Shown here one piece after another: positions 54,601 through 64,000 of a stretch of DNA of 64,000 nt (within the stretch, counting starts at the first letter, position 1; each line of letters starts with the position of its first letter). The notes below the pieces were generated by a model. It ran no database searches, was not told the DNA's origin, and was given only the letters and a program-made list of their open reading frames with translations. The translations under genes were made by a program, and so were the position numbers. Location of the stretch: assembly GCF_027172205.1 (NCBI RefSeq), contig NC_070618.1:6888001-6952000 (forward strand), written 5' to 3'. The DNA is from Podarcis raffonei (lineage: Eukaryota; Chordata; Lepidosauria; Squamata; Lacertidae).

Positions 54601-57600
54601 CCAGCCCAGCCTTTCACATGATGAATTCTGCATATAAGTTAAATAAGCAGGGAGACAATATACAGCCTTGTCGTACTCCTTTCCCAATTTTGAACCAATC
54701 AGTTGCTCCATATCCAGTTCTAACTGTAGCTTCTTGTCCCACATTCAGATTTCTCAGGAGACGGATGAGGTGATCAGGCACTCACAAATCAGTAGCAGAA
54801 GCTTTTCATGGCACAGACGCTGATAATGTCCTCACATCCAACTGCTGTTACAAGGCCCAGGAGCAGCGGGCTGATGAAAAAGTTGGCAATCCTAAGAATA
54901 AGTGGGGCACATGTCTTTTTTGTTTGTCCCTTGCTAGGTAAAGGTAAAGGGACCCCTGACCATTAGGTCCAGTCGTGACCGACTCTGGGGTTGCGGCGCT
55001 CATCTTGCTTTATTGGCCGAGGGAGCCTGCGTACAGCTTCCAGGTCATGTGGCCAGCATGACTAAGCCGCTTCTGGCCAGCCAGAGCAGTGCATGGAAGC
55101 ACCGTTTACCTTCCCGCCAGAGGGGTACCTATTTATCTACTTGCACTTTGATGTGCTTTTGAACTGCTAGGTTGGCAGGAGCAGGGACCGAGCAACGGGA
55201 GCTCACCCCATCGCGGGGATTCGAACCACCGACCTTCTGATCGGCAAGCCCTAGGCTCCGTGGTTTAACCCACAGTGCCACCCATGTCCCATTGGCCTGT
55301 GCTAGCCCAGAACAAATTTTGACTTTCTGAACTTTCTGTTCTTGGGAAGAAGGGCTTGGATTTTTAAGAATTAGAAAGCATCCAGGACAAACAGTTTTTA
55401 ATGTGTACGTTTTTTCAGTTCCTTGGTGGTAGCGATATTTAAAGCCATCCTCAGAACTGCAGAGTTACGATTTGCAAAATATATCTTTAGGTGCCAGGCA
55501 AAAGCATTCTCATCTCCCAGGCCTTTGGCTAATTAATCTGTGGCCTTTTAAACTATGGAGTGTGTGTGTGTGTGTGTTATTGTTTTGCTTGTTACTATGT
55601 TACATATTTTTAATACAGTCAAACCTTGGTCGTCAAATGTAATCTGTCCTGGAAGGCCGTTCGACTTCCGAAATGTTTGACAACCAAAAACTGAAAGGGG
55701 GAGCCTAGATACAATAGGGAAACTCAAAATGGAAGCCGTGTAGCACATTCGGCTTCCGAAAATCATTCGAAAACCAGAGCATTTACTTCTGGGTGTTTGG
55801 CATTCGGGAGCCAAAACGTAAAATAACAGAGGCGTTCAGAAACCAAGGTTTGTCTGTACTGTACACTGCCCTGTCATCCTTGGGTGAAGGGCAGTATATC
55901 AAACAAACAGTTAGAGACATACAAACATATAAGCTTTGTTAAACTGACTCCCAGCATTTCTGATAGTTTACCTATTTCCCGCATGTCCGTGTTTTCGGTG
56001 GGTCCATTGATTTTTTGCCATTGCCTCTGTCTGATTTTGGTATCCAGGATGTGGCAGAAGCAGACAAGGATGGGGTTCAAGTGGTAGTGGTCCATCAGGA
56101 GCATTGCAACCCAAGACTTGTGTGCTACAGTGAAATAAACACCATTCACCTGTTGATGCCAAACGCACCCTTCCATCCCCACAAGAATGAAGCCACGATG
56201 CATTGGAAGTGTAGATCAGTTCCGTATTTTGAGAACTTCCCAGCATCCAGAGCATCCCTCTCTCGGTGTGCTTACCTTTATCACAGCCTTCAAAGCCCTT
56301 TGGCATCACTGGCCTGTCCAATCGTCCAATCAGGAAGGCTCCCAGGACAGTGCTGCGTAATACTCTCATGAGGCAGGAAAACAAACCCACCACCACCGAG
56401 TGGAAGAATAAAAAGTAGCTGAAGTTTACAAAGGCTTTCCTGAAAAGGAAGAGATGTCTCAGCTGAACAGTTCCACAGTCACCCCCCACAGAAAAAAAAC
56501 TGGAGGCAGGACCAGGTGTATTCACTTTCAAACTACAGCAAACATAGCTCAGACCAATATTCTCCAAGTCTGAATGTGAAGACAGTGCTGTTGCACTGAG
56601 TTTGCTACAATATTCAGAAATGCTTAGTGATTGTTCCTGCACGTAGCTTAAGGAAATAAAGGTCATACAGTACTATATAATTAAAGTTGTTGAATTTGAA
56701 TAACTGTACTTGTTGAAAAAGCTTTACTGCATTAACCCTGGACAAAAAGAAGGTGTTAGAAATAGCTTGTTGCTTCCAAGAAAATACAGATATACAAATG
56801 CATGTAAATAACGGGAAATAGACATAAGTGATTTCACCCCATTAATCACCTCTCTTGGAATACAAGAGGGTAGCACTTTATCTTGAATTACACAAGCAGC
56901 ACCATTGCCATTCCCTTTGTTTGCAGCAGAGGGAGTCAAAGTAGACATTATTGGACTAGCAAATCCCATCAGCCTCAGTCAGCATGGTCAGAGATGATGG
57001 GAATTGTAGTACAACAGTATCTGAAGAGCACTAAGTTCCTTATGCCTGGTTTATTGGTTTTTAATAAGGAATATAGGCAGACCAGAATATGAAAAGACAA
57101 GCAGAGACAGGAAACAGGGAGGAGACAGAGAGTCATATATGATTTAAAAAATTAAACGTGGGCGCCATTTTGCAACATGGGTTTAAAGGTAAATTCTGGT
57201 TCTGAAAAAGACTATGGACTGCGGGTGTCATAGAAGGTTTGTTTAGGGACTCGAAAGATTTGCAACTTGGAGCTGATCGACATGTTCAGAAGAATCTTGT
57301 GGCAGAGGGAGGATTTCAGATTGCGGGAAGGGAGAAAGCAAGAGTCTCATCACCATTAAAAAAATGAATGAAGTAACAGATAATCAGTGGTGGCCTTTTT
57401 ATAAATATAACATGCTGCAGGGATAGCTCATACAATCATAGAATTGTAGAGTTGGAAGGGACCCAGGGGTCATCTAGTCCAACCCCCTGCAATGCAGGAA
57501 TCTCAAAAAAAAAAAAGCATCCATGATGACCATCCAATCTCTGATTAAAACCCTCCAAGGAAGGAAAGTTCACAACCTCCTGAGGGAGACTTCCCATCTT

Positions 57601-59917
57601 CCCATCTTGCGTGATTTTCCTAGGTGCCCTAATGGAATACCTTTATTCAAGGAATTGAATACCAGGAATAGTCTCACTCCCTGATACCAACCTGTTGTCA
57701 AGTGCCAGAGGTCTCTGATCGTCTTTTGGTGAAATCTTTGGCTGAAGAAAGACTCGAGAACCTGCAAACAACTCCAGTCTCCTCAAAAGCATGACGAGGA
57801 CAAATGAAAGACTGTGAGGCAGAAAAGGAAGATAAAACTATTTTAAGAAAATTATAACCACTGCAAGGAAGTGGAGATAAAGAGTTGTTTTCAGGTAAGT
57901 TCTACTCAGACCAGCTGAAATGAATGTAAAAGGACCCCCTGGACAGTTAAGTCCAGTCAAAGGCGACTCTGGGGTTGCTTTTCAGGCCAAGGGAGCCAGC
58001 GTTTGCCCACAGATAGCTTTCCAGGTCATGTGGCCAGCATGACTAAACTGCTTCTGGCACAACGGGACACCGTGATGAAAACCAGAGCGTACAGAAACAC
58101 CATTTACCTTCCCGCCGCAGCGGTACCTATTTATCTACTTGCACTGGCATGCTTTAGAACTGCTAGGTTGGCAGGAGCTGGGACAGAGCAATGGGAGCTC
58201 ACTCCATCGCAGATTCGAACTGCCGACCTTCTGATTGGCAAGGCCAAGAGCTCAGTGGTTTAGACCACAGCTCCACCCGCTCCCTACTTGAAATGAATGA
58301 ACCTAAGATAGTGGTGTACAAACTTTTTTCAAAGAGGGCCAGATCTGATGAAGTGAAAGGCTGTGAGGGCCAACCAAAGAGCCAGGGTTGTTGACCTTTT
58401 TTTTTAGGATTGAAGTTGCTGAGGGTTTTTTTAGGATTTTACCCCTGGAAGTAAACTGCCACAGGGGGCGGATTTAACCGACCAGCGGGCTGGATTAGGC
58501 CCCTGAGATGGACTTTGGACCTGCCTGACCTAAGATAAGCATGCCCATTAACTTCAATGGGTTTGCTGCATGCCCCCCCCAATTGATCACAAGACGCAAC
58601 AAATGCCCATCAACTTTGGGGGACCCGACTCCCTCAAATATTTTATGGGAGGGAAGCAAAGGGACCCCAGACCCTAGGAACTGGCTCCTATGCCACAGGA
58701 CAATCGCTCCAATCCTCAATCCCTCATCAGTGAATTAAAAAAAATATATTTATTTGTTTAGTGGAATCTATACAGTGCTTAGCTGTTAAAGCCTTCAAGG
58801 GCTTTATATAAAATACAATCGTACCTCAGAAGTCGAACGGAATATGTTCTAGTTACAGATGGGTAGCCGTGTTGGTCTGCCATAGTCAAAACAAAACAAA
58901 ATTTTTCCTTCCAGTAGCACCTTAAAGACCAACTAAGTTAGTTCTTGGTATGAGCTTTCGTGTGCATGCACACGTGTGCATGGTATCTGAAGAAGTGTGC
59001 ATGCACACGAAAGCTCATACCAAGAACTAACTTAGTTGGTCTTTAAGGTGCTACTGGAAGGAAAAATAATTTTTTTTGTTTTGGAATATGTTCTGGAAGT
59101 CCGTTCGACTTCCAAAACATTCGAAAACCAAATTGCGGCTTCTGATTGGCTGCAGGAACCCACGGAACCCACGTCAGACGTTCAGCTTACAAAGAACATT
59201 TGCCAACCAGAACACTCACTTCCGGGTTTGAGGCATTCAGGCGCCAAAACATTCGACTCACAAGGCATTTGACTTCCGAGGTATGACTGCAATATATACT
59301 ATAAAGTAATCATTAACAAAAGAAGTTAGCCTTTTTCTTTTCTTTTTTGTTTACAAATTATAAAAAGCCGTTATTATTTTTAAGAAAAGAGAGCTATTCT
59401 TCTGAAAACTGACACTTACATCACAGTTCCCCACTTGTCCAGAAGTTTGGCCCATTCACCATGTACCATGGGCAAAATAATCACATACACGAGAATCATC
59501 CCAGCTACAAACTGCATCAGATGCATGATCAGGTAACCTGGATGGAAGATAAAAGTTGTCAACATGGAATCAGGGGATGGTAACACCAGCCCCCTATGAA
59601 CTTATGCCAAAGGCCCGAGAGACAAGTTATCACATACCCCATATTATGTATGCGATTTGGTAAGCGGTGAATCTTCCCAGTGCTAGCTGTTGATGTAAAG
59701 ACAAAAGGAAAGGACGGTTCTTTTATGCAGGCATGCCACAAACACAATTTGGAAGCAAAAAATAGAAATAATATAAATATATAAATTGTGTTTCTGAGCA
59801 CAGTTCCAAGTGTTGGTGCTGATCTTTAAAGCCCTATACCTGAAGAAGCGTCTCCACCTCCACTTTTGACTGAAAGAGTGTCCAGGTCCACCACATCCAT
59901 GCTGGGATTTTTAAGGG

Positions 59918-59958
<41 letters not shown>

Positions 59959-61491
59959 TTATATTTATACCTCGCATATCTGGCTAGGTTTCCCCAGCCA
60001 CTCTGGGCAGCTTACAGCACATTAAAATTGTAAAACATCAAACATTAAAAATTTCCCAATACAAAGCTGCCTTCAGATGTCTACTAAAAGTCACATAGGT
60101 AGTTGTTTATTTCCTTGACATCTGATGGGAGGGCATTCCACAGGGTGGGCACCACCACTGAAAAGGCCCTCTGCCTGGTTCCGTGAAACCTCACTTCTCA
60201 CAGTGAGGGAACCGCCAAAAGGCCTTCGGAGCTGGACCTCAGTGTCCAGGCTGAATAATGGGGGTGGAGATGCTCTTTCAGGTATAGGAGTGAAAACTCC
60301 TATATAGGGGTGAAAATAGGTTAGGAGTAAAAACTCACCACACATTGAGTAGATGGCACAGTTTCCGATTCCGATTCCGTCAGAAAGTAGGACTTCTTGC
60401 CTGCCCGCAGCTTCTTTATGTGTTTTCTAGTGAGGAAAGAGTTTTTTTAAATGTTTGGAGACATTGCTCTAGTAGGTGACATCTGGATCTTTTGAAAGGC
60501 AGGTCCCATCATCCCCAGCCAGCATGCCCAATGGTCAGGGATGATAGGAATTGTAGTTCGACAACATCTGGAAGCAACCAGGTTAGGGAAGGCTACCTTC
60601 ACACCTCCTCTAACATCTGTACGACACAAGAAGGGGAAAGTTTCGATTTTAGCATCAGTAGCCAGATACCTAAAATCAGGAGCAGCGTGGTGCCCTCCTG
60701 ATATTGCTAGACTACAATACCCATCATCCCTGACCATTGGACATGCTGGTTTAGACTGATGGGAATTGTAGTCCCACGGCATCTGTAGGGCACCACATTA
60801 GCTACTTCTCCCCTAAGAATCTATCACACAGAAGAAGGAAATTTGTGTGTCGCCACCACCAGCCAGAAGTGCCAACTTGCCCCCGCAACCGTGGGTGCCC
60901 GGGGCCAAGGGTGCCATGCAGCGTGCATGGCCCTGGCACCAAAATTTGTGGGTGCTTAGCCCCTTCATGGGCAATTTTGTGGGTGATCGGGCACCTAGGA
61001 CCCCAGGGAGTTGGCATCTATGCCACCACCACAAGAGAAGCTCAGTTGCAGACTCCCCAGGAGTAATCAGTTCAAGTTCACCTTAAAAAAAAGTTATTTA
61101 TTGTTGCATATAAAAACCCTCCACAGTTTCCCTCCAACTTCATCAGCTTATGACAGTACAGTGGTACATCTGGATGCGAACGTGATCCGTTCCGGAGCCC
61201 CGTTCGCATTCTGAAGCGAACGTAAGATGTGACTGCGCGTCTGCGTGTGTGCAGGTCGCGTTTCCCCGCTTGTGCGCATGCACGTGACATAATTTTGAGC
61301 GCATGCGCGAGCAGCGAAACCCGAGCGGAGCGCAACCCAAAAATATTTAAGCTGAAGCGTATTCATCCCAAGGTATGACTGTACCACGAAGTCTTGCTTT
61401 TTAAAACACTTGTCTTGCTATTTTTAACACTTGATTGGGAGCAGCCCAGAGTGGCTGGGGAAACCCAGCCAGATGGGCAGGGTATAAATAA

Positions 61492-61536
<45 letters not shown>

Positions 61537-63312
61537 GCTGCTGCTGCTTTGTCAGAGAAATAGTTGGAGCAGTTTCACGGGAAGACCACATGAAAAAGCA
61601 TTCTCCATTTGTGGATCTAGCAAGGGTCTTGGCCCACAGGGTTGCAGAAAGCACCCGGTTTCACTGAGTGCTGATGCAGCAGTGCAGCAGTGCCACAGAT
61701 GACTTCATTTAGTATTATGTCTCCATTGGCATTTTCGTTAACCACAGTTTGCCCAGACCACAGTATAGCAAGCTCACTATTACCCCACACTGTCAACTGT
61801 GGTTTGTCGCCGGCGAAAATGCCCATATGAAAACCATGCTAACCACAGTTATCATCAAACCTGAAAGGGAAGAGGGAATGTCTGTGCAAGTGGGCAAGCC
61901 CAGTGGGCGTTCCCAAATCCTGATAAGGCAATTGCCAGTATTATTTTAGCCCTAGGATATCCACAGCTTATCCATACCTGTAGCAGGCTAACATTAACAG
62001 TACGTAAGCAACACTCATGGCAGAGGAAGCAGCAGTTGTGCAAATCCAAACACCTGTGAAATAAGCAAAAAGACACAATCCATACAATATTCTGTCTTTG
62101 AACACATTGGAAAATACGAACTGACTTAGCCATGCCAGAAACACTTTCAGTTTAAAAATAATGCAAAACATGTGCTTATCACTGATCTTCTAAACATCTG
62201 TACTGTACTGAAACTCTGATGTGCTACAACATCTGCCTTTTAATCATACAGGGATAAACATGTATCCTTGCTTTAAACCTCTGCTTGGTTCTTCACTTGT
62301 GAACTGCTCAGGGTAGATGTGGAAGGGCAAAACTTAAATGGATACACCACATGAAAACTTTTTACGTCGAGATCTGGCCATGCTAAAGCGCTAGGGTTTG
62401 TCAACATCTAGAGAAGAAACCTGAACTTCTGAACATGGAACACCCCTCTCAGAGCAGAGCACCACAATGCTCATGAGCAGAGATGAGAAACTCAGACCCA
62501 TGAGCCAAATCATGGCTGAGGTTATTACCCCTCTACTATTGTCCATGCTGGGTCGCTCAGCTACTGTGACCTTTTTTTTAGCAGATCAAGATGATCAGGC
62601 GACAGCAAAAACTGCAAGGTTTTTAGCAGGGTCAATTAGAATAAGATCTATTATTTGGTTATTGATTGAAACCTCCAAAATGTACCGTATTTTTGGCTCT
62701 ATAAGACTCACCTTTTCCCTCCTAAAAAGTAAGGGGAAATGTGTGTGCATCTTATGGAGCGAATGCAGGCTGCGCAGCTATCCCAGAAGCCAGAACAGCA
62801 AGAGGGATTGCTGCTTTCACTGCGCAGCGATCCCTCTTGCTGTTCTGGCTTCTGAGGTTCAGAATATTTTTTTTCTTGTTTTCCTCCTCCAAAAACTAGG
62901 TGCGTCTTGTGGTCTGGTGCGTCTTATAGAGCGAAAAATACGGTATTTTGTATAGTTAAGTTTTTACCTCTATCTTCAGTACATTTTGTTTTGTTTTGTT
63001 TTGTTTTGTTTTGTTTTGTTTTGTTGTTATGGCTAGTGGCTGATGCAAATAAAGATTCTTCTGATTCATATAATACCCTCTGTCCATCTAGCCCCAGCAG
63101 GTCCCCGTCCAAATAATACAATAGTAAGATTTAGGATGCAAAACTTTCCCCCTACCTTCTGCAACGGTATTAAATTCTCCAAAAGACTTGGAAAAGGCCA
63201 TGGTTTCTTCTGATTCGCCAGGAGAAGATTGAAGCAGATGGTCTAGCAACATTTTAAGATTTTTTAGCGTGTCGAAAATAAACTTGGATAAAATAAATTC
63301 ACCTACAACAAA
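51463..63312 (-). CDS. STRA6L: STRA6-like retinol transporter/receptor, paralogue B (5' half outside window)
   Basis: Nine exons on the minus strand: 63156-63312, 61978-62053, 60339-60426, 59638-59686, 59420-59537, 57692-57811, 56276-56439, 55972-56124 and 51463-51650. They total 1,113 bases, 370 codons plus stop. Exons of 76, 49, 118, 120, 164 and 153 bases have exactly the same lengths and phases as paralogue A, and two others differ by six bases, so the two genes are a tandem duplication. The reading frame is intact with GT-AG throughout. Landmarks are [51 protein letters not shown] and [14 protein letters not shown]. The C-terminal tail is about twice as long as that of A. Exons upstream of the loop exon should lie beyond base 64,000. 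Confidence 0.88.
51735..52290. mobile_element. Two L2 LINE pieces in opposite orientation
   Basis: 51,735-51,955 is antisense L2 3' end (CCGCCATCTGGCTGGGTTTC). 51,980-52,290 is sense LINE sequence (GCCCCAAATATCTGCAAGAC). Both are in the last intron of STRA6-like B. 52,300-52,990 shows nothing recognisable. Confidence 0.65.
52993..53355 (+). repeat. Sauria-type SINE with GTAGGTTGGACCT flanks
   Basis: GTAGGTTGGACCTGGG precedes it and CTAGGTTGGACCTAGGG follows, giving a target-site duplication of about TAGGTTGGACCT. Confidence 0.92.
53755..54790 (-). mobile_element. Bov-B LINE, longest copy (RT end to 3' end)
   Basis: The minus strand includes the RT segment [20 protein letters not shown], the active-site box YADDTT, then a 216-codon open C-terminus ([40 protein letters not shown]). 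The upstream RT part contains a stop codon, so the copy is inactive. Confidence 0.92.
54939..55290 (-). repeat. Sauria-type SINE
   Basis: Reverse full-length copy in the last intron of STRA6-like B. Confidence 0.92.
55616..55856. repeat. pogo/Tigger-like miniature element
   Basis: Ends CAGTCAAACCTTGGTCG and AACCAAGGTTTGTCTG, about 120 bases from exon 55972-56124. Confidence 0.7.
55972..56124 (-). CDS. STRA6L: STRA6-like B exon with DHYHLNP motif
   Basis: [20 protein letters not shown] then [20 protein letters not shown]. The acceptor CACTGTAG has a weak pyrimidine tract. Donor GTAAAC, 153 bases. Confidence 0.92.
56276..56439 (-). CDS. STRA6L: STRA6-like B largest conserved exon
   Basis: [20 protein letters not shown] then [20 protein letters not shown] and [15 protein letters not shown]. 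164 bases, phase 2 to 1, donor GTAAGC. Confidence 0.94.
57425..57550 (-). repeat. CR1-type tail fragment
   Basis: AATCATAGAATTGTAGAGTT and GGGGTCATCTAGTCCAACCC, antisense to the CR1 end. 57,020-57,424 shows no recognised feature. Confidence 0.82.
57692..57811 (-). CDS. STRA6L: STRA6-like B membrane exon
   Basis: [20 protein letters not shown] then [19 protein letters not shown]. Donor GTTGGT is weaker than the GTCAGG of A. Confidence 0.88.
57925..58284 (-). repeat. Sauria-type SINE, variant subtype
   Basis: Reverse copy with CACCGTGATGAAAACCAGAG; same older subtype as 20,698 and 47,011. Confidence 0.85.
58853..59085 (+). mobile_element. Penelope-like retroelement fragment with inverted repeat
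   Basis: AGATGGGTAGCCGTGTTGGT at the left, then a near-perfect inverted duplication of CAGTAGCACCTTAAAGACCA...AGCTTTCGTGTGCATGC. The sequence type is widespread in reptiles. Assignment to Penelope-like elements rests on the inverted arrangement and the ribozyme-like core. Confidence 0.6.
58981..59022 (+). ncRNA. Hammerhead-ribozyme-like motif
   Basis: Stem I TGGTAT/ATACCA (58981-58986 with 59017-59022), core CTGAAGA (58987-58993), stem II GTGTG/CACAC around CATG, core GAAA (59009-59012), then GCTC, whose GC is a minimal stem III and UC the cleavage dinucleotide. This is the minimal type I layout reported for Penelope-like elements. Sequence only; activity unknown. Confidence 0.6.
59420..59537 (-). 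CDS. STRA6L: STRA6-like B membrane exon
   Basis: [20 protein letters not shown] then [18 protein letters not shown]. 118 bases, phase 1 to 2, donor GTAAGT as in A. Confidence 0.92.
59638..59686 (-). CDS. STRA6L: STRA6-like B 49-base exon
   Basis: [16 protein letters not shown] plus one base. The AYQ matches human STRA6 FSAYQTAF more closely than A does. Acceptor TCAACAG, donor GTATGT. Confidence 0.87.
59785..60300. mobile_element. L2 LINE pieces in opposite orientation around an ATT microsatellite
   Basis: Sense L2 to 59,905, ATT run 59,925-59,956, then antisense L2 3' end and ORF to about 60,290, stopping some 50 bases from exon 60339-60426. Confidence 0.72.
60339..60426 (-). CDS. STRA6L: STRA6-like B exon
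   Basis: [20 protein letters not shown] then [10 protein letters not shown]. The second half is unlike A and carries a TESESE acidic run from a repeated CGGAAT unit, suggesting a small local expansion. Confidence 0.84.
61159..61381. repeat. pogo/Tigger-like miniature element
   Basis: TA-flanked ends CAGTGGTACATCTGGATGC and CATCCCAAGGTATGACTG with a CpG-rich interior. Confidence 0.7.
61430..61540 (+). repeat. L2 LINE 3' end with ATT tail
   Basis: GCAGCCCAGAGTGGCTGGGG then (ATT)n. Confidence 0.82.
61978..62053 (-). CDS. STRA6L: STRA6-like B membrane exon
   Basis: [25 protein letters not shown]; one membrane helix, 76 bases. Acceptor TTTCACAG, donor GTATGG, the same donor hexamer as in A. Confidence 0.9.
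62490..62975 (+). mobile_element. LINE ORF2 tail split by a mariner-type element
   Basis: [16 protein letters not shown] and [20 protein letters not shown] match the 12,812-13,200 LINE. The sequence resumes after 62,943. Confidence 0.65.
62685..62943. repeat. mariner-type miniature element, copy 6 (short form)
   Basis: CCGTATTTTTGGCTCTATAA ... TAGAGCGAAAAATACGG with TA on each side. Confidence 0.86.
62980..63024 (+). repeat. (TTTTG)n microsatellite
   Basis: Nine TTTTG-type units about 130 bases from exon 63156-63312. Confidence 0.92.
63156..63312 (-). CDS. STRA6L: STRA6-like B loop exon
   Basis: [20 protein letters not shown] then [20 protein letters not shown]. It pairs with 30519-30669 of A but is two codons longer. 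Acceptor CCTCCAG, donor GTAGGG, phase 0 to 1. No tyrosine/glycine triad like that of STRA6 is visible. Confidence 0.87.
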
Positions 63313-63413
63313 CTGGAGGATACACAGAAGATGAAGATAACAACAGTGGCTATCTCAAAAGAAAAATGATAGGATAAAACAACATATTATGCTTTTTTGA
63401 AATAAAAATAATA

Positions 63414-63647
63414 CAGTTGTACCTCAGGTTAAGAACTTAATTCGTTCTGGAGGTCCATTCTTAACCTGAAACTGTTCTTAACCTGAAGCACCACTTTAGC
63501 TAATGGGGCCTCCTGCTGCCACTGCTGCACGATTTCGGTTCTCATCCTGAAGCAAAGTTCTTAACCCGAGGTACTATTTCTGGGTTAGCGGAGTCTGTAA
63601 CCTGAAGCGTCTGTAACCTGAAGCGTCTGTAACCCAAGGTACCACTG
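63414..63647. repeat. pogo/Tigger-like miniature element (CAGTGGTACCTCGG family)
   Basis: Ends CAGTTGTACCTCAGGTTAAG and AACCCAAGGTACCACTG, about 100 bases upstream of exon 63156-63312. Confidence 0.82.
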
Positions 63648-63665
63648 TAACTAGTTATTAATATA

Positions 63666-63914
63666 CAGTCATACCTTGCATCCAGAACGCCTTGTGAGTT
63701 GAACGTTTTGGCTCCCGAACGCCGCAAACCCAGAAGTGAGCGTTCTGGTTTGTGAACATTCTTTGGAAGCCAAACATCCGACAGGGATTCCACAGCTTCC
63801 GATTGGCTGCAGGAGCTTCCTGTAGCCAATCAGAAGCCATGCTTTGGTTCCTGACCGTTTTGGAAGTCAAATGGACTTCCAGAACGGATTGCATTCAACT
63901 TCCAAGGTAAACTG
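63666..63914. repeat. pogo/Tigger-like miniature element
   Basis: Ends CAGTCATACCTTGCATCC and TTCCAAGGTAAACTG; internal GATTGGCTGCAGGAGCTTCC forms a hairpin with its inverse. Confidence 0.75.
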
Positions 63915-64000
63915 TACCTAGAAATGACAAAGGACCAAGAAACTATTCAGAAATCATTATGTCTCTCTGCTGAATGATATAAAGGAAGATATAGGGTGGT

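Larger units (their letters stand above)
58816..59289. repeat. pogo/Tigger-like element interrupted by a Penelope-like piece
   Basis: Outer halves CAATCGTACCTCAGAAGTCG and TTCCGAGGTATGACTG surround the insertion at about 58,853-59,085. GGAATATGTTCT occurs on both sides of it as a target-site duplication. Confidence 0.75.

Noticed and set aside
1-64000. CRISPR arrays, bacterial operons, rRNA
   Set aside because: None seen; the spliced genes and repeat content are those of a vertebrate chromosome.

Overview
The window is vertebrate nuclear DNA from a squamate reptile, most likely a lizard. Evidence is the dense load of one tRNA-derived SINE whose 3' end matches the co-resident Bov-B LINE (the pattern of the Sauria SINE), plus Bov-B, L2, L1 and CR1-type LINE pieces, many TA-flanked mariner/pogo-type miniature elements and long AAT/TAA microsatellites. 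A lacertid is possible, but this cannot be settled from the sequence alone.

Three host genes lie head to tail on the minus strand, all split into small exons that I located by hand from homology, splice sites and phase. (1) 4,671-11,780: six coding exons of a perilipin, closest to perilipin-3, with a candidate TATA promoter and untranslated first exon near 14.84-14.91 kb; its last coding exon(s) lie left of the window. (2) 17,331-39,364: seventeen exons, almost complete, of a STRA6-family multi-pass retinol transporter/receptor (STRA6-like, here A); only the start-codon exon was not found. (3) 51,463-63,312: the last nine exons of a second STRA6-family gene (B), with exon sizes and phases nearly identical to A, so A and B are a tandem duplication; the 5' half of B lies right of the window.

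Layout: 1-3,687 3' half of a Ty3/Gypsy LTR element inserted into an antisense L2 LINE (3,688-4,545); 4.67-14.96 kb perilipin gene; 15-17.3 kb intergenic repeats; 17.3-39.4 kb gene A; 39.5-51.2 kb intergenic, rich in solo LTRs, SINEs and Bov-B; 51.25-64 kb gene B. A retinol importer pair beside a lipid-droplet coat protein is suggestive because retinyl esters are stored in lipid droplets, but the functional link is inference.

The main unusual signals are the STRA6-like tandem pair, which lacks the residues known to bind RBP4 in STRA6; a hammerhead-ribozyme-like core in a Penelope-like fragment nested in a miniature transposon; transposons sitting within 17 bases of splice donors; and a within-intron duplication that preserves the empty site of a SINE insertion.
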